Positions 1 through 12,922 of a DNA stretch of 64,000 nucleotides are shown here, piece after piece. The stretch comes from Allium sativum (lineage: Eukaryota; Streptophyta; Magnoliopsida; Asparagales; Amaryllidaceae): contig CM060920.1 in the NCBI GenBank assembly GCA_030737875.1, positions 480,406,861 to 480,470,860 on the forward strand, written 5' to 3'. The position numbers were made by a program, and so were the translations under genes. The notes under the pieces were generated by a model that was given only the letters and a program-made list of their open reading frames with translations, was not told where the DNA came from and did not search any database. The number at the start of each line of letters is the position of its first letter. The first letter of the stretch is position 1.

Positions 1-958
1 GAATAACAATACAAATCAAATCATGGTTTCATTTACAATTAAAGCAAATTATTATAATTAAAACAAGTTAAATTTCGTTACTAAATACATTTGGTAAGGT
101 TTACAAATAAATTCATGTAATTAAATCTCCAATTAAAATTATAGCCATTAAATATACAAAATCATTTCAATTATTAATCACACCAATCAATTTCATTAAA
201 TACATATTAATATGAAATTCCAATTTTCACTGTCAATCAGTATAAATGATTCATGAACCTATTTGGAATCAAAACAAGTCACAATTGTCATAATAGATTG
301 AATTTCTATACTTAAACCATTCAATTAAGTTATCACCATAAATTTCCAAATTAAGTCATTAAAGTTTTAATTATAAATTCATTGACTCGGTTTAATTTAA
401 TTAAATAAAAATCAAATTTCAATTCTCAATAATTACAATACAAACCGGCCTATAATTTATATTGTCAATCCATATAGATAATGACATTTATTACGAGTTG
501 ATATTTATTGTACAAACAACGAATCTATGTTATTATCGTATTCAATACATATTTTTTTCAGTATATAAGAAATTCCAAAATAAGCTAATCTATTTTATAT
601 ATTGTTAATTAAATATTAATTTAAATTTCAATATAAGTAACTTACCAAGCACAAGTTATTATCGTATTCAATACATTAAAAATTCTCAATATAAATATGA
701 AATAACAAAATTTGTTATTTCATTATATACCGTAAATTCAGTATTAACTTCCAATTCCAATGTAAGTAAATTATCGAATATCAGTCATTATCATATATAG
801 TTATAGTTATTGCAATTCATTGTTTAAAAAGTCAATTTTAGTTCATACCTTATCAATATGCGACATAAATCATTAAATTTAATATTTAAACAAAATTGTT
901 CAAAGTCACATGAAAAATAATATTTCAAATTATTGAGAAAAAATCTCGGGATGTTACA
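1..958 (-). mobile_element. Terminal part of an LTR (X0), unrelated to the giant-LTR family
   Basis: The minus strand starts with TGTAACATCCCGAGATT at position 958, a start typical of plant Ty3/gypsy LTRs. The next bases, from 959, resume the E2 LTR block that is also seen near 9130. The 958 bases are very AT-rich and hold no reading frame of note. The other end lies outside the window, so neither the target duplication nor the full length can be checked. It could be a solo LTR or one end of a complete element. The boundary at 958 is fairly secure because the E2 sequence resumes there; the family assignment rests only on the terminal bases. Confidence 0.55.
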
Positions 959-1407
959 CATAGTCAATTACCGTATAATTTGATTATATGGATTTCACAC
1001 AACAAATGTGCATAACCACAATGAAAACAGTAATCCATCATCCAGAGTGCGTCCTACACTGTATAAGCATTAAATATAAATATTTAATGCTTATAACAGC
1101 TTGTCAATCAATCGATCGACATACAGCTAATTACTGGGATTAGTGTATGTCCAATTTCATCCCAACACCCGTGTGGGGTTTTAAACAATCAAGCACAGGC
1201 TTTATTTGTGCAGTCGGGCGATGTGTAAAATTTATTGTCCCAATCAATATCAGTCAAATGTGTGTACATAAACAAATCGTCCGATTTGTTTATAAATATT
1301 TATTTTATACACACGTTAAAAATTATATTTTTTTTAACTATAAAATATTTATTCATTCCACATCACACAATCTATTCTCACAACACATCAATCAAACAAA
1401 CAAGTCA

Positions 1408-1509
1408 TCCATGGTCTGTGGACGACGGGTGTCGGGTCCTGCTAAGCACCGTCTGCATCCTAGTATATATTTTAAAATAGAAAATAAAATAAAAGTGAGG
1501 AGTTCTCAC
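1408..1509 (-). other. Conserved three-hairpin module, E2 downstream LTR
   Basis: Three short inverted repeats lie within about 100 bp: TCCA/TGGA around CATGGTCTG, a degenerate copy of GGTGCT/AGCACC, and GTGAG/CTCAC as GTGAGGAGTTCTCAC (1495-1509). The same order and spacing recur in E4, S1 and E2's other LTR. The function is unknown; position downstream of the TATA box puts it in the presumed transcript. Confidence 0.6.
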
Positions 1510-2149
1510 CTTCGGGTTCCACTCCTCCATTATCTATTTCTGAACGGTATGGATTTCGTTGTTACCGTCGCTACATTTTCCCGCTGTTCACATTAAAAAT
1601 CACAGTTTTATTCCAACGCTACAAAAATCACATTTTTATTCCAACGCTACAAAAATCACATTTTTGTTACAACGTTAGATATAAAATAAAAATCAGATTT
1701 TTATTTCGCTACATATATAAAAATCATATTTTCATATTCTTCATTATATAAAAACCATAATTTCCTTCATATAAAAATCTAACCTTTTCTGCATTAAAAA
1801 TCTCGCCTTTTCTGCATTAAAAATCTAAACTTTAAATCGTTATTCGTAAAAAAAAATCAGATTTTTATGTAAATAAAAATCTAAAAATCAAATCTTTTTG
1901 TTTTGTATATATGAAAATCTAGGCTTTCATGTTTTAAAGATATAATCTTTTCACATTTTTAAAAATGCTATACCTATATATATTAATAAAAATTATATTT
2001 TATCACCAAAAATATATATATACAAAATCCATATGAAAAAAATTATAATTTTGTAAACTGAAAAATCGTATTCAAAGAGAATTAAAATAAAAAAAAACTC
2101 ACAGCGAAAAAAGGGGGAAAAGGAATTTGCTGATGGAATTGAAGAGAGG

Positions 2150-2395
2150 AGGGGTTCAAGGGGTCGGAGTGGGTGGCTGGGCGTCGACCAGTCGGAGGTA
2201 GGGGCGGTGAAAGCAGTTGGCGCGGTGGGGGTTTTAGGGTTTGGGTCTGGAGGGTCTTAGTCTTCGAATGTCGCGCCTTGGGGAGAAGAAAGGGCGGAGG
2301 CTGGAGGGAGACGCGAGGGGGATCGGCTAGCGCTGAGGCGCGGTGGCGCCAGGAGGGGTGGCGTCGAGCTCTTCAGATCGGAGGCACTCTTTTTT
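2150..2395 (-). other. C-rich leader of E2 LTR
   Basis: On the element's sense (minus) strand this stretch is strongly C-rich in otherwise AT-rich DNA. It lies just downstream of the TATA box at 2456-2465 and after a CT-rich run. It is exon-like or 5'-UTR-like in composition, but no frame is shared with the partner LTR (36590-36835). A GTGAGT donor-like site follows near 2099. Confidence 0.5.
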
Positions 2396-2455
2396 TATTT
2401 TTTTTATTTTCTGTTTACTGAAATGAGGAGAGAGAAGAGGGAATAAAAGGGGGGC

Positions 2456-2465
2456 TATATATAAA
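2456..2465 (-). promoter_or_regulatory. TATA box of E2 LTR
   Basis: The minus strand reads TTTATATATAGCCCCCC, then a CT-rich stretch about 30 bases downstream, the usual layout of a plant core promoter. The identical site occurs in the partner LTR at 36901-36910. Confidence 0.6.
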
Positions 2466-3363
2466 TTATAGTATTTAATTAATTTAATTTTCCTACTATG
2501 TTGACTTTTTATCCGAACCCCAAACGAGGTCCAACGACTGTCGTCCCTAGCTAATTACCCCCATTCTGAGCACAACAAGATATGTATCGTAACCCAATTC
2601 AGCTGTTACGATCAGTTTCCGCTAAAAATAAAATATAATTCAGTATATATTCAATTTGAACGCACATTTCAATTTACCGGGGCCACACACGGACTCTAAA
2701 AATTCCCGAAAAATATTTTCTAGATTCGTATTGACGATACGATTCTAATAAAACTAATTTCATCAAATTCTGAGACCGTTTGTAAAATGGCAATTTTCTG
2801 GTCGATTGAATTTGACTGAAACTATCAAAACACGTTTTACTTCGCCACGCTCACATATTGATTCGAAAAATTATGTATTTTGGAATCTAGAAATAATTCG
2901 ACATCTCGGATCCAACAAAAGTGGTTTCATCGAAAACAGAGGTCATTTGCAAAATTTCCATTTTTAAGGGCCAAAATTCCATAGTGACTATTCTGAATTT
3001 TCAACTGGACATAACTTTTTAATCCCGTTATGAAATTTTAATTTTTCGGATTCATTCGAAAGATATTCTCAAATAGATTCTGATATTTTTGTTTCGCTAA
3101 AATCCGGTTTATTTTGAATCCTATACAGTCATTTGAAATTTGAAATCGAATTTTTGAACTACCGCGCCATTTTCAATTCCTTTTATAATTAAAATAAAAT
3201 ATTTATATTCTAACGACGATTTATATAAATGTATACATTCTAATTCTATTCAAAATAAATTTCTCGTCGTTATTATTTAAAATAAATCATTTTAAATATC
3301 CAAACTTCACTAAAATTGCCAAAATAAAATTTTTAAATTGGCTCGGATTTTCGGGTTATTATA

Positions 3364-4398
3364 AACTCCCCCACTTAAAACTTTACGTCTCCGAAAAGGA
3401 ACGAAGCTGAAAGTTGTTTTACAAATCAACTCAACTTTCATTATGGCATAAGTTCTTCAACTTTTCAGTTTTTAAGAACTTTTCAAATTCATCAAAAATT
3501 TGGCTAACACCCAAAATTTTCGAATTTTTTTACCATAACCTCCCCTGCACGGGAGCACCGGGAAATTCCCGGAATTGCCATACAGGCCTCTCCAATCCAA
3601 AAAGAAAAAGAAACAGCCAAGCAGCCAGCCAATCGGCTCATAAAATCATCCAAAACCCAAGAAATACAATAAACATGTACCTATTTTTTGGGCAAACAAT
3701 TTTATTCCTCTTCTCTAGCCTCCTTGCTATGACCTGTTCAATGTATATACATGTATATACATGCAATTTCTAACAATTTTCAATACAGTTCAATATTTGG
3801 TTCAATTTGGCCTAAATTCACCATTCTTTCACATAATGGTTTAAATAAATAATCACACAACACAACCATCAATCAATTAGTTGATTAGCTTTTCAAATTC
3901 ATAACTTTGATACATAGTCCAAAAATCAGATTTTTGATGCCAAATCACAACAATAAGCCCTATCTAGTTTTGGTTCTCACACCAGTCAATTGGAAATATA
4001 TAGAAATCCCACTTTCGAAACTCGAACATAAATTCTGATGATTTTTCGAACCACCATCAGAACATCTACGGGCGACTAGAGTGTGATTCTATATCTATCC
4101 AGTATATTAAAACTTCAAATACACGCGGATCAGGCGTATATGCAAAATCTTTATATACTTGATTGTCCAAAACAATATAAAAATAATATTCAAATACAAA
4201 TAACTGATTTAAATTTTCAAAACAAAAATTGTTTTCACTTTTATTTTTAAAAATATCACTCTCCACACTCGTTCTAGGATGCTACTGATCCCATCTCTAA
4301 CGAGTCATTCCCATTGGATATTACTAATCCAATCTCTGATGAATTCTTTCGTTTGGATCTAAGGTGTCTTGTTCTCGAGCTTTGTTCTGATACCACAA
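3364..4398 (-). mobile_element. E2 internal region (non-coding, PPT to PBS)
   Basis: This 1035-bp region lies between the two E2 LTRs and aligns throughout with the internal regions of E4 (22217-23247) and E5 (53943-54969). On the minus strand it runs from a degraded primer-binding site at 4384-4395 (TGGTATCAGAAC) to a polypurine tract next to 3363. It has no gag or pol domain. Shared blocks include an A-rich AAGAAAAAG tract, a conserved 'CTTGCTATGACCTG' block and 'GCGACTAGAGTGTGATTC'. The frames at 4066-4266 and 4274-4516 are not conserved as proteins. The spacer before the PBS has lost about 10 bases relative to E4, so this copy looks decayed. Confidence 0.85.
4384..4395 (-). other. Primer-binding site of E2 (degraded)
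   Basis: The minus strand reads TGGTATCAGAAC, one base off the TGGTATCAGAGC that pairs with initiator methionine tRNA. It sits three bases from the LTR end, where the expected TG terminus is mutated to TT. Confidence 0.7.
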
Positions 4399-7300
4399 TT
4401 AAACGACCCAAACTTCCCCGTGAAGGAAAGCCCAGATTGCTTTGAGAACAAGCCACATCGGAACACAGACAGAAGAACATTTCATTTCTTATTACAAAAA
4501 TTCCTTCAGAATACAAGAATATACAAAGTATGAATAAATATTACACATTAAATATCAGAGATTTACAATATATTATATAGCAACAGAAAATAATACAAAA
4601 CACAACTGAAAGTAATACACGGATACAGAGCTTTCCGAGTATCGCTTCAGCAGTAAATCAGGATCCTGTGAATATAAATCTGCAAAACCAAAACTACTAG
4701 TTGCCCGTGGAAAATAGGGGCACCCAGAGTTTAGGTTAAAACAATAAACTCCAGGTCAGTCATGTGACTGGTGTGAGAACTAAAATAGTTATTTAAAACT
4801 TTACTTTAAATCAGATATATCAAGGGACCACGCCGTATAACACGGAACGGGTTTCCTCCCAAGAATACCAGTGCATATAACAAAGCAACGCAATGCTTTT
4901 TGGAAAAATGAAACTATTATAAGACCCAGGTCCCATCACACAATGCAACGCAAGTCGGAGGATAGGGTTTTTCCTTATAATATCCAAACATGCTTGGTAT
5001 GTTTAAAACAAATCATTTGATACTATTATAAGTGCATATTGTATAAAACAACTTCAAATATAAATGTATCAATCCTAGGCGGCATGGGTACCATATATCA
5101 TGTCGCCAATACTAGGCTCTACAATCAAAACCACAATTGTCATGTATTGGAAGTTGGATTTCCATATGTGAACCAAGGCAAGGGATCGTTCTTACCGCTT
5201 CGAGACTATCTAGCCCGAGCCTCGAGACCTAGATTCAGGTGGGCCCTTGGATCGTCAGGGCCAGTCCACTCGATGTGGATTAGACTTAAACCCTAGACAA
5301 TGCGTTTCCCCGCCCTATGGGGCGTAAAAGAGCCAAATGACTCCATCGGTCCCGGATCGACCGATATAACCGAGGCGCCTCGCTATCCTTCATCCACATA
5401 AGTAAAATGCTAGGGCGTGCAAAACGCTGACACCACTCCTAACTTGAAAGAAACGCATGCCCTCCCTGAGGTCCTCTCCCGTTTCTGGTTCACACTGGGG
5501 ATGAGGTTCGCGAATTAACGCTACACAATGCTACGCTGTATTAAAGCCGTGCTTTGATCATCAACCACAAGACTCTGCTTTTCAACAGAAGCCTTGATCA
5601 CTTTCATCTCAGCATGCCATACAGGCAATTCATGCCATGCGACTGATATCTATCGATATATAACCTCTGAGCTCGTACGTCTCAAAGAAGGGCGTTAAGC
5701 AAGAGAATAAATTCTCCACCGCCAAACAGATATATATTTAATAGAAATCAATCAACACAGAATAAAATCCAATGTCAAACACACAATCCATTTACAAGTC
5801 CGTTTTGGGTCTAAATGAAACCGGAGGAACCTTATTCCTCGCATATCCATCGATCCCCAAGTACGTCTGGACGATCACCAACTGATTCCCTCCTCTTGGG
5901 TGTACAACCCAATTAAGATCATCAGTAATTATCCAAACGATGTGAAGACCTCCGGTCTTCAACCACCTCTTCATCGTCGATTTCTCGTCGATTCATTTAT
6001 TCAGAATGGGATAAACTCGGTCTTTCCGAATAACTCGCGTATATAATAAACAAGTGTTATAAAAACACAACATATGCCTTATTCCAATCCAGAATATTCC
6101 TTTATTCAAATATTCTTTTACTTTGGGAAAGGTTCCCACTAATTTTATCAAAGATAAATTCTTTAAATTTATTCTTTAATCTTCCTTTGAATATCAATTC
6201 AAACCATATTACGGTTTATCCAAACTAGTCAGGATTAACGAACCTTACCGAAGTAATCATTTGTTTTAATTTTCCAATCCCAACCTATTCATCCCATGAA
6301 GTAAAACTGGTAATACTTCATATCTAACACCACGGTGTTTTCGGTAAATTCAATTACCATTTCACGTTCAAATCTGATTAAAGATTTAACTATCGCCTGG
6401 AGCAATACTGGTGATACTCCATTCTCGATCATTTCAATCTAATTAAAGATTCATTAAAACTCCACTTGGTTTTAATCTTCCCAAAAATCAATATTAATGA
6501 TTGTTTAACTTGGGAAATCATATTATGTCTTTAACTAGGTTAAAGAACCAAAGTTATTTAAAACACGGTTCACGATAAACCCAAAATCACATTCTATTCC
6601 ATCATCCTTTAACCGTAAATTAGCAAGTGAATAATTCCGTAAGTGTTAACCCCGAAGGCCGAAACCAACATCAGATCAATACCTAAGAACTACCCAACTT
6701 AACCAATCTCTAGTTAGTTTCTGATTTTCTTAACTCCGTTGGGTCTAAGAACAATATCATTAAAGATACCATTCACGACAACCCAAAATCACATTCCATT
6801 AACCATGGAATCTTCATGGAAAACAAATCGATATTAAAAATCGATATATACTTCCATATCTGACTAACAATATAAATGGAATAACGACAAAGCCTTTTAA
6901 ATTCCATATATATTAGCTGTCCTTATCCACAGAAATTCACTTCGATTATTACCAAATCAAATTCCATTCCATTCCAATTTATTTTATTTAAATTGGAAAA
7001 CTTTACTTTGGAAAATCTCCTTTAAATCTTAACAAAAGATTTATAAATTCCAAATTATATTTCACTGTGAATCGGGTTAAAGAACGAACGTCGTTAAAAC
7101 ACAGTTCACAACAAACCCAATTCACATTCCATAAATTATCGGGTTAAAGAACAAGTGTTATTTAAAACACCGTTCGCGATAAATCCAAAAATCAATTCTA
7201 ATTCAATTCCAATTAAATATCATTTAATTGGTACATTTCATTAAATCTAAATAAAAAGATTTAATCCTTTTTCTCAACTGGGTTTAAGAATAGTGTTAAC

Positions 7301-8334
7301 AAAGACACAATTCATGACAAACCCAAATCCCATTTGATATTAAATACATGGCTCTGAATAGAAAATATATCGGCTTATATTCAATACCAAATTCTACGAC
7401 CAACAAATATCGTATTGGAAATAACGATATAAATATAACTTTCATATTTCCATAACAATATCAATATAATCACGAAATCCCACATCGAAATATTCCGAAG
7501 AAAATTTCAATTCAAATCCATTTCCAATTTATCTATTGGAAATTCTGGTTATTTTTAAAACCATTTCAAATCCAATTTGTTTATTTTAAAAATAAATGGA
7601 TTATAATTCTAGTTCAAAACTAGTTCATTTCGATAAAATTCTATTTTTATCTTTTCAAATATGGGATTTTTCATCCCAGTTCTTTCCAAATCATTTCTTA
7701 TGATTTTACACTAATTATTGATATTTTTAATAATTTTATCAAGGCCCATACAGTCAATTTCCATAAACGACCATCGAACTGCACTTACAGCGACCTTTTC
7801 CAAATTTGATTTGGACATAATTCCAAATCTAACCGTTAGATTTCAAATCTCTCATATTCGTCACAAAGCTCATTTCGATACGAACCCAATGGTTCTGGTT
7901 TTAGGAAATACGACGGTCGGATCTCCCGTAATGTCCGTTTGAAGTCAATGGTCGAAATTCGCGAACTACTGCGATGCGGCGCATTCTATTCAGACCATTA
8001 TATATATATTATATATATTTCGTCGATTTCCTTTTAAAACATATTTTATAATTCGTTTTCAAAATGATTTCAACTTCATATTCAATTTCTAATCAAAATT
8101 GAATATTCCATATCATCGATATAAAAATGATAATATTTTCAAAACATTATATTTTGAAATCAATTCCTTTTCAATATTCATTATAAAAATGAATAAAATC
8201 GATATAAATATCGTTCACGTCAAAATGGCATCAATCTAATCAACATGGATTTATATATTTGAATATATTCGTGTCCATCCCAAATCAGACATCAAAATCA
8301 GATTTTGATCTTTTCAGAATATTGTTTTAAAATA
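4399..8334 (-). mobile_element. E2, upstream LTR, first segment
   Basis: This is the U5-side portion of E2's second LTR on the minus strand. It starts with TTAAACGACCC, against TGAAACGACCC in the S1 terminus. The LTR continues at 9069-9165 and 35466-37809 after removal of the Mutator-like insertion and E3, giving about 6.4 kb. Blocks shared with S1 and E4 include CAGTCATG near 4757, the 'GGGTGCCC'-type stem near 4715, the 'CTTCACATCGTT'-type block near 5940 and the GC-rich block with a GACGGTCGGATC palindrome near 7912. No coding sequence is present. Confidence 0.85.
6537..7324 (-). repeat. Five interspersed 45-bp hairpin modules in E2 LTR
   Basis: Imperfect palindromes framed by GGTT or GGGT on one side and ACCC or CCC on the other occur at 6537-6582, 6741-6784, 7074-7118, 7141-7186 and 7280-7324. 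Each has an inner stem. For example GTGTT pairs with AACAC in 7141-7186, and TATC pairs with GATA in 6741-6784. The intervening sequence differs from copy to copy, so this is a dispersed motif rather than a simple tandem repeat. Homologous modules occur in E4, E1, S1 and E3. Confidence 0.7.
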
Positions 8335-9059
8335 GGGTGTGTTTTTTACAGGTCCCTGTTTACTTTTAAAATATAAAAAAACCCGGCCATAGTTTATAAT
8401 ATAAACCCGCCCCCTCTTTTTAAATTCACGCCTCCTATTTCTTTGGATCCGCTTCCTTATTTCATGGTGCGGCCTCACGCATTTTAGCCTTCGCTTCCTC
8501 CAATTTGTTCCAGAAAAAAGTGCGGTAGGTATTAAAAAAAAAATTTCTAAAATCTGCAAATAATATGAGAAGGCCACGCAAACCAAAAAAAAAAAGTTGC
8601 ATATATGTATGCAACTTTTGCCTATAGTTGCACACATATATGCAATTATTGCATATAGAAAATTAAGCAAACGTTTTGCCTGCAGATTTGTTGCACATAT
8701 GTGTGCATGTTTTCATAATATTTTCATACATAAATGCAAATAAAAATGTACGGAGTTAAACGGTTATGCAATATTTGCACGTATACATGCAAGAAATCTG
8801 AAAAAGTGCATAAAATTATGCATTTAACTGCATTTTTTCGCTGTTTTCTTTTGTTTTTCCTTTTTTTTGCGTCTATTTTGATGTTTTTAAACTGATTTTT
8901 GTCCCGAATGCATAACTTATTTAAATAATATTTTTCGTTATTATTTTTATTTTATTTTTTTTGCTACTTTTGAAAAATAGGGACCTAATTTATAATAAGT
9001 TTACCACTGGATGTGAGCCTAATTAAGTTTGCTTTTAGGGACCTGAGCCTTATTTTCAC
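8335..9059. mobile_element. Mutator-like non-autonomous DNA element, 725 bp
   Basis: This segment interrupts the E2 LTR and is absent at the homologous place in E5 (near 58150). It is flanked by an exact 9-bp direct repeat TTTAAAATA (8326-8334 and 9060-9068), the duplication size of Mutator-like elements. The ends carry AGGTCCCT near the left end and its complement AGGGACCT near the right end, each about 15 bases inside, with GTG...CAC termini. There is no transposase. The interior (about 8590-8840) is rich in TGCA, CATGCA and TGCATATATGCA palindromes. One caution: the target itself is made of TTTTAAAATATT repeats, so the 9-bp match could be partly fortuitous. Confidence 0.65.
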
Positions 9060-9068
9060 TTTAAAATA

Positions 9069-9165
9069 TTCGTTATTTTAAAACAATCATTATTTTAAAA
9101 TATTCATTCCTTCTGAACTGGAATCAGACACAGTCAATTACCATATAGTTTGATTATATGGATTT
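9069..9165 (-). mobile_element. E2, upstream LTR, second segment
   Basis: A short piece of E2 LTR lies between the Mutator-like insertion and E3. It contains the conserved 'CAGTCAATTACCATATAG' block, matched at 961 in the sister LTR. It ends with GATTT, the target copied on the far side of E3 at 35461-35465. Confidence 0.85.
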
Positions 9166-11699
9166 TGTAACGACACAGATTTCGCCCGGACCTGATCGAT
9201 CGCTAAATCGACCAAGACCGTTCGAATCCCGTATATGCTAACTTTGGGTATACAACACATCAGAACAAATAACAGAAGACTTTTATAAACATCATAATAA
9301 TGTTACATCAAAGTACAGAATATCAGAGTATATCGAAAATAATACACAGCGGAAGATAAATTTACATAAATGTAATACAATGCATAGCGGAAATAAATAA
9401 ATAACACAGCGGAAGACTAACGATGCTCTGGACGCAGCTTTAAGCTTCAATCCAGAATCCTGCTCATATATCTTCAACATAAACTACTCGACTGCCCGTG
9501 TGGAAAATAGGGGCACCCGAGTTTGCAAGGGAAAAGCAAACTACAGGTCAGTCATGGGACTGGTGTGAGAAACTCTAAATAGTTATAACCTTATATAAAT
9601 CATATGACATATCACGGGACAACGCCGCTAACGCGGAACGGGTTTACCCCCATGAAAGCCAGTGTATAAACAACAATACATATAGATATATGGATCTACT
9701 ATGCATCAATCAACATGCAATATCTCAATCTACCCACTTAGATTAATCACTACACTTAGATTTTCCAAATCCAATTCAATTTACAGAAATTATTCCTTTG
9801 GATTTTATTCCCGATTTCTTATTTCAAATCATTTGAAATACCTATCTAACTTTCTATATCAAAGTAGATTTCACTTCGGGATCTCAAATCAAATCATTTG
9901 GAAATATGAATTCCAAAACATAACAATGCATACAGACAAGTATGCAACCAAATATCTTGCTCCCCATCGACAAGGCAAAGGGTACGCTCCTCGCAACTCG
10001 ATATATAAATGTGCACCTACCCCACATAGGAGCAGGCTACACCGACGATGCACCTCCCACACATGGAGAGCATACACCGCCCTCTCACCCATACTTTTAG
10101 TCTCAGGGTTACCCGACTCTTTAGCCACATACTAAATCATTTCATATCCCGAAGTAGGGAAAATCATTTCACAACATAATAATCACAAGTACTTTCAAAA
10201 TATAGTACTTCACATTAGTAATTCACACATATGATCAGTCATTATTAATCACATAACCTTTGAGCTTGTACATCTCAAAGAAGGGTGTTAAGCAAGAGAA
10301 TAAATTCTCCGCCACCAAAAAGATACATCATTAATAACAACTAATCAATACGCGATGAAATACAATGTAAAACCGTAATATATTTCTAAATCATTTTAGA
10401 AATCATCGGGTTTTGGGCCTCGACATCCTTTCTGTTTTATAAAACATTTTTATAAAACATTCCCTGTCCAAAATCGGGAATACATTTCTTTTCACTTAAG
10501 AAAAATATCATTTCACAATCATTCATTAAATTTGAAATGAACACAACATCGCCAAACACCTTATCATCAAATCGTGAAGTGTTTCACAAGGTGTTAGCAT
10601 ACCAGTATTTCTACCCAACCCAATGCTAAATGTAAAAGCACATTCTGCTCATAAACTGGTCAAGCACCATCCAAACAATCAATCAACCACAATCAATATC
10701 AACAACTAAGTAAATTTGGTTTAATCCCATCACATGTTTTGGTGAATTTAATCACCATTCATTCATCCAAATCTAATTGAAGATTTATTCAAACCTCAAT
10801 TGGTTTCATCTCTAAAATCATTTCATATTGATTGTTCTACATTTTGGAAATTAATCCTGCTTTTACGCGGGTTAAAGAACTAATGTCATTTAAACACAGT
10901 TCACGACAAACCCCAAATCCAATTTATTTAGTTATAACCATTGGATTATTTTTCTAGTTAATAACTAGTTCGTTTCGATAAAAATATATATTTATCTTTT
11001 CAAATATGGAATTTTTCATCCCAATTCTTTCTAAATCATTTATTATGATTTTACACAAATATCGATATTTTTATTTATTTTATCAAGGCCCGTACAGTCG
11101 ATTTCCATAAACGGTCATCGAACTGCACTTACAACGACCTTTTCCAAATTTGATTTGGACATAATTCCAAATCCAACCATTACATTTCAAATTTCTAATA
11201 TTCATTGGAAAGCTCTTTTCGATACGAACCCAAAGATTCTGGTTTCAGGAGAATCCGACGGTCGGATCTTCCGTAATGTCCGTTCGAAGTCAAAGGTCGA
11301 AATTCGCGAAATGCCGCAGCGCGGCGCGTTCTATTCAGGCCATTATATATATATACATAATATATATATAATATATATTTCGTCGATTTCTATTTAAAAC
11401 GAATTTTATAAATCGTTTTAAATTCGTTTCGAAAACAGTTTCAACTTCCATTTCAAATTCAAACCAAATTTAGTTTTTCCTTATAAATTCGTTTTAAATT
11501 CATTTCATTTCAATTCAAATTTCAAATTCATTTCAATTCGAATTCATTTTCTATTCAATTCAATTCGAATTCATTTTCTATTCAATTCAATTCGAATTCA
11601 TTTTCTATTTAATATCAAAATCGAATATTTCATATACATAACAACTTTATACAGTGTATATATATATATGTTAAAAATTATATTTTTAACAATCAAATC

Positions 11700-12050
11700 A
11701 TTTTCACATTTCATATATATATTTATATATATATATCGTTTTCATTTCATATATACATCGTTTTCACATTTCATATATATATCGTTTTCATTTCATATAT
11801 ATATCGTTTTCACATTTCATATATATATCGTTTTCATTATATATACATATATATATATATATTATTTCTACCTTTCATATATATAATATTTTCACTTTTC
11901 AATATATACGATATTTTCACTTTCAATATATACGATAATTTCACTTTCAAAATATACGATATTTTCACTTTCAATATATACGATATTTTCACTTTCAATA
12001 TATACGATATTTTCACTTTCAATATATACAATATTTTCACTTTTCATATT
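11700..12050 (-). repeat. Minisatellite in E3 LTR copy 1
   Basis: About 20-bp units of the type ATATATCGTTTTCATTTCAT are followed by about seven 24-bp units containing TATACGATATTTTCACTTTC. Frames through it encode repeats rich in Ile, Tyr, Phe and Ser and are artefacts. The partner array is at 33340-33690 and differs in unit number. Confidence 0.85.
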
Positions 12051-12914
12051 TATTTATTTATTTATTTCACATCGTATATATATTTCATACACTCCTAATA
12101 ATATATAATTCATTTCACATGAATTTTCACACAGAATTCAACCAAACAAACAAGTCGTCCATGATCTGTGGACGATGGGGAACAGTTCATATATGCAGTT
12201 ATGAAATAAATAAACGTACAGAAAATTTAAAGTGAGAGAATTCTCACCTTGATCGGTTTCAGTTTTGAATTTCTGAACAGTTCGGGTTTGAATTTGTCTG
12301 AAATTCTAACGCTCTCCATTTCAGCTCTAGTCTGTTCCATTGCGCAGTGCTCGACATGAGGATTCCAACGGACCTGAAATTACTCGATTTCGTTTCCGTT
12401 CGAAAAAGTTATGGCCAGTTAAAACTTTAATTACATTTAATTAACTAATTAAATAATTAATGAAACTAACTTCTCTAATCCTTTCCTCCTACATCCCTCT
12501 GTTTCTCACGCTCCAGGCTTTAAGCCAAAGCCGAACCCATTGTTGAAGATTAGGGCTCCACCGTGCGCCAAGCATAGTTGCTGAGACCCAGATCGGGCAA
12601 GCTCACCTCGAAGGGCATCACACCCTCCTCCACCGCCGGCCAGGGGGCCGAACTCGCACCTCAATCCTCCTCTGAAGATCGCGACGAACTGTGGGCCTTT
12701 ATGACGAAAATCTGACCTCCCCAAAACACTAGAGTACATCCTAATCGTTGGGAAGGTAGAACTCAAAGGGTTAAACACTTTTGCCTTGAGAAATTCTTGG
12801 AATCAAGGCTTCGATTGAGAGAGCGTTTGGAGAGAAGATCGAAGCGGGCTGGGCCATCGAATTTGGACTGACGACGGCAAGAAGAAATTAGGGTTTGGGG
12901 CCTTTTAAAAGGGG

Positions 12915-12922
12915 TATTTATA
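12915..12922 (-). promoter_or_regulatory. TATA box of E3 LTR copy 1
   Basis: TATAAATA lies on the minus strand. About 30 bases downstream the sense strand reads CCCCAAACCCTAATTTC, containing an AAACCCTAA telo-box often found near start sites of plant genes. The site is conserved at 34555-34562. Confidence 0.65.

Larger units (their letters stand above)
959..3363 (-). mobile_element. E2, downstream LTR (partial), giant-LTR family
   Basis: This is the U3-side half of an LTR read on the minus strand. It matches 35461-37809, the other E2 LTR, at about 95% by eye over a 130-bp sample. It ends at 3363 with TTATA where sister copies have TTACA, directly followed by the reverse complement of a polypurine tract. 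Going left from 3363 it holds the U3 start, the conserved block with 'CCCCATTC', a TATA box (2456-2465), a C-rich leader (about 2150-2395), AT-rich repeats and the hairpin module (1408-1509). X0 interrupts it at 958. It contains no gene; the frames at 1147-1596 and 2173-2421 are not conserved in the partner LTR. Confidence 0.85.

Noticed and set aside
9701..10135. A 144-codon frame repeated at 31374-31808
   Set aside because: It is repeated only because both E3 LTRs contain it. It has no domain, and similar DNA in E2, E4 and S1 is not open in this frame.
12880..12905. Interstitial telomeric repeat
   Set aside because: There is only a single AAACCCTAA, not an array; it is better read as a promoter telo-box.
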